A stretch of DNA of 37,200 nucleotides from NCBI GenBank assembly GCA_002457295.1, contig NTKF01000009.1, forward strand, positions 1 through 37,200. The letters run 5' to 3'. This document shows positions 15,549 through 22,516 of this stretch, one piece after another. How positions within the stretch are numbered: position 1 is the first letter of the stretch; each line of letters opens with the position of its first letter. The DNA comes from Flavobacteriales bacterium MED-G22 (GTDB taxonomy: Bacteria > Bacteroidota > Bacteroidia > Flavobacteriales > Flavobacteriaceae). The notes beneath the pieces were generated by a model. That model did not search any database and was not told the DNA's origin. It saw only the letters and a program-made list of their open reading frames with translations. The position numbers and the translations under genes were made by a program.

Positions 15549-16793
15549 ATGAAAGCAGAGCTGATAACAATTGGAGATGAAATTTTGATCGGACAAATTG
15601 TCAATACCAATTCTGTTTTTTTAGCCAAAGTACTCAATAAGATTGGAATTGAAATTGCACAAATCACCAGTATATCAGATGAAAGTACTGCAATTACAGA
15701 GGCTTTGGATGCCTCCTCCAAACGGGCAGAATTGGTTATTCTCACCGGAGGACTGGGGCCTACTAAAGACGATTTAACCAAGCATACCCTCTGTTCCTAT
15801 TTTAATGATACCCTTTTGGAAAACAAGGAGGTTTTAGCTCATATCGAGGAAATTTTCAAAAAATATGTAACTACACCCATCAACGATCAAAACAGACAAC
15901 AAGCCTTACTCCCTTCTAAAGCCAAAATCCTGAAAAATCAACACGGTACGGCTTCGGGCATGTGGTTTGAACGTGAAGGGCAAGTTGTCATTTCTTTACC
16001 TGGTGTCCCTTTTGAGATGAAAGCATTAATGACCCACGAAGTTATACCTGCTCTGAAGGGTCACTTTTCCCGTCCCTTTATCATTCATAAAACAGTACTA
16101 ACCTATGGGTTAGGAGAAAGTGCCATTGCCCAACGTATTGAGGACTGGGAAGATGCCTTACCCCAAGACATAAAATTGGCGTATTTGCCCAATTTGGGGA
16201 GGGTTCGACTCCGTTTGTCAGGAAAAGGACAACAGGAAGCTAAACTCGAGCAGCGTATCGATTCAGAAATAGAAAAACTCCTTCCGCTGATCAAAGATAT
16301 TTTTGTGGGTTATGAGGATGCTTCTTCTTTTGAGGAGCAAATACAAACACAATTTATCAATCAGCAAAAAACTTTGGCAGTTGCAGAAAGTTGTACAGGA
16401 GGCGAAATAGCTGCACGGCTCACTAAAATTCCAGGAGCTTCTGCCTATTTTAAAGGAGGAGCCGTGGTGTATCATACCCAAAGTAAGTCTAAGGTCTTAG
16501 GCGTTTCGGAAGCCTTAATACAAAAACACTCTGTTGTCAGTCAAGAAGTAGCCGAAGCCATGGCAGTACAGGTTCGGAACAAGTTTGGTGCCAGCCTGGG
16601 GCTTGCCACCACAGGAAATGCAGGTCCTACCAAAGGCGATTCTGACGCAGAGGTTGGAACGGTTTGGATTGCCATCGCAACAGAAGATAAGGTATTTAGT
16701 GAACAATTTCTTTTTGGGCAACACCGCCAACGCGTGGTGGGTAAAGCGGTGAATAAGGCGCTTGAACTAATATTTAAAGAAATTGTGATTTAG
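15549..16793 (+). CDS. cinA: CinA-family protein (MoCF-like domain plus nicotinamide-nucleotide amidase)
   Basis: 414 residues with both canonical CinA domains. The N-terminal molybdopterin-binding-like (COG1058) domain has TIGDEILIG (7-15) and TGGLGPTKDD (66-75). The C-terminal PncC-type domain begins AESCTGGEIAARL, with the catalytic serine in ESCTGG, and continues through GNAGPTKGD. PncC hydrolyses NMN to recycle pyridine nucleotides, and the N-terminal domain can act as an ADP-ribose pyrophosphatase. It starts 2 bases after the FAA-hydrolase stop and closes the E2 gene run. Confidence 0.96.
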   Translation: MKAELITIGDEILIGQIVNTNSVFLAKVLNKIGIEIAQITSISDESTAITEALDASSKRAELVILTGGLGPTKDDLTKHTLCSYFNDTLLENKEVLAHIEEIFKKYVTTPINDQNRQQALLPSKAKILKNQHGTASGMWFEREGQVVISLPGVPFEMKALMTHEVIPALKGHFSRPFIIHKTVLTYGLGESAIAQRIEDWEDALPQDIKLAYLPNLGRVRLRLSGKGQQEAKLEQRIDSEIEKLLPLIKDIFVGYEDASSFEEQIQTQFINQQKTLAVAESCTGGEIAARLTKIPGASAYFKGGAVVYHTQSKSKVLGVSEALIQKHSVVSQEVAEAMAVQVRNKFGASLGLATTGNAGPTKGDSDAEVGTVWIAIATEDKVFSEQFLFGQHRQRVVGKAVNKALELIFKEIVI

Positions 16794-16874
16794 TTACTCC
16801 AAAGAAATTTAATTCTGAGTCCAAAAAATAACATCATTACAATAGTTATTTTGAGATAAAATTGTTAAAGATTC

Positions 16875-16904
16875 TTTGATTCTACCACAAAAAAGTTAAA
16901 TTTG
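16875..16904 (+). promoter_or_regulatory. Promoter of the rpmB operon
   Basis: TTTG (16875-16878), an 18-base spacer and TAAATTTG (16897-16904) match the Bacteroidota promoter pattern TTTG-N17-23-TAnnTTTG. This is the best promoter in the window. It leaves a leader of roughly 17-20 bases before the rpmB ATG at 16928. Confidence 0.85.
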
Positions 16905-16927
16905 CAGCCACATAAAAATCAATATTT

Positions 16928-17167
16928 ATGTCTAAAGTGTGTGAAATCAGCGGTAAAAAAGTCATGTTTGGTAATAATGTATCTCATGCGTTAAACCGCA
17001 CTCGACGTCGATTTGATGCCAACATCATCAAAAAACGTTTTTTCTTACCTGAAGAAAATCGGTGGGTAACATTAAACGTTTCTACTTCGACTTTGAAGAC
17101 AATCAATAGAAAAGGCATCACTGCCGTTTTAAAAGAAGCTCGTCAAAAGGGTACTTATAAAGGCTAA
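16928..17167 (+). CDS. rpmB: 50S ribosomal protein bL28
   Basis: 79 residues, normal for bL28. It begins [23 protein letters not shown], the conserved L28 start, followed by [15 protein letters not shown]. Only one cysteine is present, so this is the zinc-independent form. It is first in a ribosomal run and lies behind the strongest promoter in the window. Three bases separate it from rpmG. Confidence 0.98.
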   Translation: MSKVCEISGKKVMFGNNVSHALNRTRRRFDANIIKKRFFLPEENRWVTLNVSTSTLKTINRKGITAVLKEARQKGTYKG

Positions 17168-17170
17168 GTC

Positions 17171-17353
17171 ATGGCAAAGAAAGGAAATCGAGTACAAGTT
17201 ATTTTAGAGTGTACTGAGCATAAAAACTCAGGAATGCCTGGAACTTCGAGGTACATCACTACAAAAAATAAGAAAAACACCCCTGAGCGATTGGAGGTCA
17301 AAAAATTCAACCCCATTTTGAAAAAAATGACGGTTCATAAAGAAATCAAATAA
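17171..17353 (+). CDS. rpmG: 50S ribosomal protein bL33
   Basis: 60 residues ([21 protein letters not shown]). Recognisable bL33 features are the ILECTEHK strand and [18 protein letters not shown]. The zinc-binding CxxC pairs are absent (one Cys only), so it is the zinc-independent type, matching bL28 upstream. It is part of the rpmB-rpmG-DUF4295 unit. Confidence 0.98.
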   Translation: MAKKGNRVQVILECTEHKNSGMPGTSRYITTKNKKNTPERLEVKKFNPILKKMTVHKEIK

Positions 17354-17355
17354 TT

Positions 17356-17508
17356 ATGGCAAAGAAATCAGTAGCAACGCTCCAAACAGGGTCAAAAAAA
17401 CTGACTAAAGCGATTAAAATGGTAAAAAAAGGTGGAAGTCAATCCTACAGTTTTGTTGAAACCATCGTTCCGCCAGATATGGCCAAAGATTGGTTAGACA
17501 AACAATAA
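17356..17508 (+). CDS. DUF4295 family small basic protein (probably ribosomal protein bL38)
   Basis: A 50-residue ORF two bases after rpmG: MAKKSVATLQTGSKKLTKAI, then MVKKGGSQSYSFVETIVPP, ending DWLDKQ. It is strongly basic and matches the DUF4295 proteins that follow rpmG in Bacteroidota. To my recollection a Bacteroidota-specific large-subunit protein, bL38, was seen in a Flavobacterium ribosome structure and belongs to this family; I state this from memory. The terminator 21 bases further on ends the ribosomal unit. Confidence 0.9.
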   Translation: MAKKSVATLQTGSKKLTKAIKMVKKGGSQSYSFVETIVPPDMAKDWLDKQ

Positions 17509-17529
17509 TTTGATAAAAATATTTAAAGG

Positions 17530-17560
17530 AAGCTACTGTTAGAGTAGCTTTTTTTATTTT
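17530..17560 (+). terminator. Intrinsic terminator between the ribosomal genes and ftsY
   Basis: AAGCTACT (17530-17537) and AGTAGCTT (17543-17550) form a perfect 8-bp stem with loop GTTAG, followed by TTTTTATTTT (17551-17560). The ftsY ATG is at 17569, eight bases beyond the T-tract. Confidence 0.9.
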
Positions 17561-17568
17561 AGGGTGGA

Positions 17569-18513
17569 ATGGGAATTTTAAAGAAGTTTTTTAGTAAACA
17601 AGAACAAGCTCAATTAGATGAGGGGTTAGCTAAAACAAAAAACGCTTTCTTTTCAAAGTTGGGAACAGCCTTGATAGGCAAATCTAGAGTGGACGATGAG
17701 GTTTTAGATGAATTGGAAGATATCTTAATTCAATCAGATGTTGGAGTAACAACCACACTCAAAATCATTGAAGCTTTAGAAGCCAGAGTTGCCAAAGAAA
17801 AATATTTAGGTTCAAAAGCATTAGCTTCAATACTTAATGAGGAGTTGATTCAGATTTTGGAGGTTGGTGATGAGCAGAAAGAAGATCAACAAGCTCCTGT
17901 TCCTTATGTCATTATGGTGGTTGGGGTGAATGGAGTAGGTAAAACAACGAGCATTGGAAAATTGGCCTATCGATTAAAACAATCGGGAAAAAAAGTTATT
18001 TTGGGAGCTGGCGATACGTTTCGAGCAGGAGCTATAGATCAATTGCAAATTTGGGCAGATCGTGTTGGTGTACCCATTTTGCGGCAAGAAATGGGAAGCG
18101 ACCCAGCTGCAGTAGCCTTTGATACCCTTCACTCTGCTATTGCTCAAAAAAGTGATGTGGTATTGGTTGACACAGCAGGAAGATTACACAACAAAATCAA
18201 TTTGATGAATGAATTGTCAAAAGTGAAACGAGTTATGGAAAAGGTTGTGCCTGATGCTCCTCACGAAGTATTGTTGGTGTTAGACGGATCTACTGGTCAA
18301 AATGCATTTGAACAGGCCAAGCAATTTACTGCCGCCACAGACGTTAATTCTTTGGCCATAACGAAACTGGATGGTACAGCCAAAGGCGGAGTGGTTATAG
18401 GAATTGCAGATCAATTTCAAATTCCAATAAAATATATTGGGGTGGGAGAAGGTATAGAAGATTTGCAAGAATTTGATCCCGCTTTGTTTGTGCAAACTAT
18501 TTTTAATGAATAA
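17569..18513 (+). CDS. ftsY: Signal recognition particle receptor FtsY
   Basis: 314 residues, essentially the NG domain alone, without the long acidic A domain of E. coli FtsY. FtsY docks SRP-ribosome complexes at the membrane for insertion into SecYEG/YidC. GTPase motifs: GVNGVGKTT (119-127), GAGDTFRAGA, DTAGRLHNK and TKLDGTAKGG; the N domain fills about 1-100. It follows a terminator by 8 bases, so it depends on read-through of the ribosomal transcript or on a promoter not seen here. An in-frame upstream start is excluded by the hairpin. Confidence 0.97.
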   Translation: MGILKKFFSKQEQAQLDEGLAKTKNAFFSKLGTALIGKSRVDDEVLDELEDILIQSDVGVTTTLKIIEALEARVAKEKYLGSKALASILNEELIQILEVGDEQKEDQQAPVPYVIMVVGVNGVGKTTSIGKLAYRLKQSGKKVILGAGDTFRAGAIDQLQIWADRVGVPILRQEMGSDPAAVAFDTLHSAIAQKSDVVLVDTAGRLHNKINLMNELSKVKRVMEKVVPDAPHEVLLVLDGSTGQNAFEQAKQFTAATDVNSLAITKLDGTAKGGVVIGIADQFQIPIKYIGVGEGIEDLQEFDPALFVQTIFNE

Positions 18514-18517
18514 GAAT

Positions 18518-19507
18518 ATGAAAAAGTTTTTTAATGTCTTTTCAACCACCTTGCTTCTCATCGCAGGCATTTATTTTGTGGGGCCCCAAGTAGAGACCCC
18601 AAAATTAGACCCTCAATTGCCAAATGTGCCACAAAATTTAAAAGAACTTCATTCTCTAGTGACAACCCAAGAGGCAGCCATTGAAAACATAAAACCCAAT
18701 AACCAATCAGTTCTCCTTTTTGAAGATTCGATTCCCAAAAAAACTAAGTATTCTGTTTTATACTATCACGGATTTACGGCAAGTCCTAAAGAAGGTGACC
18801 CAGTGTATAGAGACATTGCTAAAGCGTTGGGTGCTAATTTGTATGTGCCTCGCTTGTATGGGCATGGATTAGAAGAAGAGGAACCCATGATCAACTTTCA
18901 CAACGACCCTTACTGGGAGACTGCTAAACAGGCCCTTGCTATTGCAAAGACTATAGGTGAAAAGGTAATTATTCTGGGTACTTCGCACGGAGCAACACTG
19001 GCCTTGTTGATGGGGCAAGACCCTCAGGTTGAAGCCGTAGCCCTATATTCTCCAAATATTCGATTGTCAGACCCTTATGCAGTTGTTTTATCTAAACCGT
19101 GGGGGTTAGAACTTGCTCGCCTTGTAAAAGGAGGACACTATCACACTATGGATAGGCTTACCGAAGAAAAAAAGAAATATTGGACCTACATCACCCGATT
19201 AGAATCAGGAACTCATTTGCAAAAGTTTTTGGAAATGAAAATGAATAAGGAAACGTTTGAAGCCTTCAATAAACCTGTTTTTATGGGATATTATTATAAA
19301 GATGAAATCAATAAAGATGACGTAGTTTCTATTCCAGCACTATTAGAAATGTATGATCAACTTGGAACTCCTAACAGCCTAAAACAAAAAATGGTATTTC
19401 CAGAGGCAGGAGAACATGTGATGACTTGTTATCTTTCAACAGATAAGTATGATCAAGTTACTGAAGCTACACTTGATTTTTTAAATAATATTATCCTAAA
19501 AAAATGA
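18518..19507 (+). CDS. Alpha/beta-hydrolase, membrane-anchored or exported
   Basis: 329 residues from the ATG at 18518 (MKKFFNVFSTTLLLIAGIYF), with a single N-terminal hydrophobic segment that may be a signal peptide or an anchor. The hydrolase core has the oxyanion YYHGFTASP (82-90), the nucleophile elbow GTSHG (Ser156) and a late histidine in EAGEHVM. It resembles esterase/lysophospholipase-like serine hydrolases; the substrate is unknown. In-frame ATGs at 18506 and 18473 overlap ftsY; 18506 (adding MNKN) is possible. It overlaps the amidase gene by 4 bases (ATGA). Confidence 0.85.
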   Translation: MKKFFNVFSTTLLLIAGIYFVGPQVETPKLDPQLPNVPQNLKELHSLVTTQEAAIENIKPNNQSVLLFEDSIPKKTKYSVLYYHGFTASPKEGDPVYRDIAKALGANLYVPRLYGHGLEEEEPMINFHNDPYWETAKQALAIAKTIGEKVIILGTSHGATLALLMGQDPQVEAVALYSPNIRLSDPYAVVLSKPWGLELARLVKGGHYHTMDRLTEEKKKYWTYITRLESGTHLQKFLEMKMNKETFEAFNKPVFMGYYYKDEINKDDVVSIPALLEMYDQLGTPNSLKQKMVFPEAGEHVMTCYLSTDKYDQVTEATLDFLNNIILKK

Positions 19508-21147
19508 AAAACAGTATTCTCTTTTTAACTCTTGCGTTGCTTTTCATTTGGCAATGTACTACAGCTCCTGCCTTAAAAAAATGGATCCCCTATGATGAGA
19601 CAGAGGAGTTGGCACAAAATGCAACAAATAAAAACCCTAGGTTGCGTTATAAACGCATTCAATCAAAACATACAGATAAGAATTCTTTGTTCATTCCCTT
19701 TGAAAACGAATTGATTCAATTTGAATCCAGTTATGCTCGCTTAAGCCCATTTATTCTAGAGCGTTCTATACCAGAACTACAATCAGCTGTGGCTTCAGGA
19801 ATCTTTTCTTATGAAGAACTTACCCTTTTTTATCTCTATCGAATATATCGGTATGAGACTGACCCCACACTCTATTTAAATGCAATTTTAGCTCTCAATC
19901 CTGATGTGGTCCAAGAGGCAAGAGAAAAAGATTTAGATCAAAAGAAGGCAGAGGAGTTTCCCCTTTATGGAATGCCAATTCTGTTAAAAGATAATATTAA
20001 TACAGCAAATATGCCTACTACGGCTGGTGCAGCAGTCTTTAAGAAGAACCAAACTAAAGAAGACGCATATATTGTTAATCAATTAAAAAAGCATGGAGCA
20101 TTAATTTTAGGAAAACTCAATCTGAGTGAGTGGGCCTATTATTTTTGTGAAGGTTGCCCCCTAGGATACAGTGCTTTGGGTGGGCAAACCCTTAATCCAT
20201 ATGGAAGAAAAGTTTTTGAATCAGGAGGATCAAGCTCTGGAAGTGGGGTAGCTGCTGGCGCAAATTATGCTGTGGCAACGGTAGGAACTGAAACTTCAGG
20301 ATCCATATTATCTCCTGCTGCAAAAAATGCTTTATTTGGCTTGAAGCCTACAATTGGTGCAGTGAGCCGCTCTGGAATTATTCCAATTTCTTCAACCTTT
20401 GATACCGCAGGGCCAATGACTAAAACCGTTGTGGACAATCTCCTTCTTTATAATGCATTGATTGGTTATGATAAGAATGACCTCTATAGTTATGCTGCCA
20501 AGCCACTCGAAATTGCTGCTCTAGATATGGCGAGTTTAAAAGGGAAGCGCTTTGGAATGGTAGATACTGATGCTCAAGACAGTCTTTTGCAACGAGCTGC
20601 AAAAGAAATACAACAAGCAGGTGGTGAAGTGATTGAAGTAACTCTCCCTGAAATAGATTTAGATCTTTTTGTACAAATTTTAGATACTGATATGAAAGTA
20701 GATTTACCAAAATATATTGCTAGCTATGGCCATGAGTCTCTTTCTGTTAAAAATATAGCAGATATTATTGCATTTAATAATCAAAATGCGGACTTACATG
20801 CTCCCTATGGCCAAGGAATTTTTAAAAGTATAGCAAAAGACACTACAGATTATGAAGCGTTTCAGATCAAAAAGAAAGCCTTCATGAAAGAATTAACATT
20901 AGCTTTAGACAGTCTTTTAGAAAAACACCAATTAGATGCATTCTTAACCCTTGATTATTTTACTTCTAGCTATTTAGCCACGGCACACTATAGTGCAATT
21001 GGTATTCCCATAGGGTATTATGAAGATGGAAAACCCCAAAATATGAGTATGATAGCTAAAGGTAAACAAGAGCAACTACTCATCGAAATGGCAGCAGCTT
21101 ATGAAAAAATAGCACCTTATAGGAAATTGCCTGAATTCTATCCTTAA
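19504..21147 (+). CDS. Exported amidase (amidase-signature family)
   Basis: 547 residues. The Ser-cisSer-Lys triad of the amidase-signature family is present: Lys162 (PILLKDN), Ser243 in GGSSSGSG (241-248) and nucleophile Ser267 in GTETSGSI (261-268). An N-terminal hydrophobic stretch ends FIWQC (Cys18), looking like a lipoprotein signal but with Gln before the Cys in place of Gly/Ala/Ser, so lipidation is uncertain. Relatives hydrolyse a wide range of amides; no glutamyl-tRNA amidotransferase partners are here and the export signal argues against GatA. It overlaps the hydrolase upstream and lies one base before rimO. Confidence 0.9.
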   Translation: MKNSILFLTLALLFIWQCTTAPALKKWIPYDETEELAQNATNKNPRLRYKRIQSKHTDKNSLFIPFENELIQFESSYARLSPFILERSIPELQSAVASGIFSYEELTLFYLYRIYRYETDPTLYLNAILALNPDVVQEAREKDLDQKKAEEFPLYGMPILLKDNINTANMPTTAGAAVFKKNQTKEDAYIVNQLKKHGALILGKLNLSEWAYYFCEGCPLGYSALGGQTLNPYGRKVFESGGSSSGSGVAAGANYAVATVGTETSGSILSPAAKNALFGLKPTIGAVSRSGIIPISSTFDTAGPMTKTVVDNLLLYNALIGYDKNDLYSYAAKPLEIAALDMASLKGKRFGMVDTDAQDSLLQRAAKEIQQAGGEVIEVTLPEIDLDLFVQILDTDMKVDLPKYIASYGHESLSVKNIADIIAFNNQNADLHAPYGQGIFKSIAKDTTDYEAFQIKKKAFMKELTLALDSLLEKHQLDAFLTLDYFTSSYLATAHYSAIGIPIGYYEDGKPQNMSMIAKGKQEQLLIEMAAAYEKIAPYRKLPEFYP

Positions 21148-21148
21148 T

Positions 21149-22450
21149 ATGAGAACCAAAAGTTCAAAAACTAATCAAATCAATGTGATTACCCTAGGGT
21201 GTTCAAAGAACATTTATGATTCTGAAGTCCTAATGGGACAACTCCAAGCCAACAAAAAAATGGTGAATCATGAAGGAGAGGGCAATATAGTGGTAATAAA
21301 CACCTGTGGTTTCATTGATAATGCCAAAGAGGAATCAGTCAACACCATTTTAGAGCAAGTAGAAAGAAAAAATCTAGGTGAGGTTGACAAGGTGTTTGTG
21401 ATGGGATGCTTAAGTGAACGGTATAAACCAGACTTAAAAAAAGAAATTCCAGATGTTGATCAATATTTTGGAACTACAGAATTACCCAACCTACTAAAAG
21501 CTTTAGGGGCAGATTACAAACATGAACTCATTGGGGAGCGCTTATTAACAACCCCCAAGCATTTTGCGTATTTAAAAATTTCTGAAGGTTGTGACCGTCC
21601 CTGTTCTTTTTGTTCTATACCATTGATGAGGGGTAAGCACCAATCACGCCCTGTTGAGGAGCTAGTTCAGCAAGCTCAAAATCTTGCAAAAAAGGGTGTT
21701 CAGGAGTTGATTTTGATTGGTCAAGACACAACTTTTTATGGGTTAGATCTTTATAATGAAAGAAAACTAGCCTCCCTGCTTGAGGCACTTGCACAAGTTG
21801 AAGGGATTGAATGGATTCGGTTGCATTATGCGTTCCCTACCGGTTTTCCAAAAGATGTTCTTGAGGTCATGCGTGACCAGCCAAAAGTTTGTAATTATTT
21901 AGACATCCCTCTCCAGCATATTGCTGATCCGATTTTAAAATCTATGCGTCGGGGAACCACTAAAGAAAAAACAACCCAATTATTAGAGGAAATGAGATCT
22001 AAACTACCTGGAATTGCATTACGTACAACCTTAATTGTGGGGTATCCAGGTGAAACAGAAGAAGATTTTGAGACACTAAAGCAATGGGTTAAAAAAACAC
22101 GTTTTGATCGTTTGGGTTGTTTTACCTATAGCCATGAAGAAAACACACATGCATATCACTTAGAAGATTCAGTTCCTGAAGAGGTAAAACAAGAAAGGCT
22201 TAATACAATTATGGAAATTCAATCCCAGATTTCATGGGAAGAAAATCAAAAATGTATTGGTCAAACTTATAAATGCCTTATAGATAGAAAAGAAGGGGAT
22301 TATTTTGTAGGGCGTACCTACAGAGACTCACCAGATGTTGATAACGAGGTATTAATAGATGCGCAACAATTTTATTTAAAACAAGGAAGCTTTGTACAGG
22401 TAAAAATTATATCTGCAACCGATTTCGATTTAATGGGGGAGCCTGTATAA
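21149..22450 (+). CDS. rimO: Ribosomal protein uS12 methylthiotransferase RimO
   Basis: 433 residues. RimO uses two iron-sulfur clusters to methylthiolate Asp88/89 of ribosomal protein uS12. The UPF0004 domain supplies Cys18, Cys53 and Cys87, and the radical-SAM motif CDRPCSFC supplies Cys148, Cys152 and Cys155. A C-terminal TRAM domain (about 370-433) is present. The sequence SEGCDRPCSFCSIPLMRG fits RimO better than the tRNA enzyme MiaB. It ends the ftsY-hydrolase-amidase-rimO run and is convergent with the M14 peptidase, 66 bases away, without a clear terminator between them. Confidence 0.95.
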   Translation: MRTKSSKTNQINVITLGCSKNIYDSEVLMGQLQANKKMVNHEGEGNIVVINTCGFIDNAKEESVNTILEQVERKNLGEVDKVFVMGCLSERYKPDLKKEIPDVDQYFGTTELPNLLKALGADYKHELIGERLLTTPKHFAYLKISEGCDRPCSFCSIPLMRGKHQSRPVEELVQQAQNLAKKGVQELILIGQDTTFYGLDLYNERKLASLLEALAQVEGIEWIRLHYAFPTGFPKDVLEVMRDQPKVCNYLDIPLQHIADPILKSMRRGTTKEKTTQLLEEMRSKLPGIALRTTLIVGYPGETEEDFETLKQWVKKTRFDRLGCFTYSHEENTHAYHLEDSVPEEVKQERLNTIMEIQSQISWEENQKCIGQTYKCLIDRKEGDYFVGRTYRDSPDVDNEVLIDAQQFYLKQGSFVQVKIISATDFDLMGEPV

Positions 22451-22516
22451 ACGACGAGATTTTAGAATAATTTTTTTGATATACTTAATTTTCAAATTGC
22501 CTTAACACTCTTTCAA

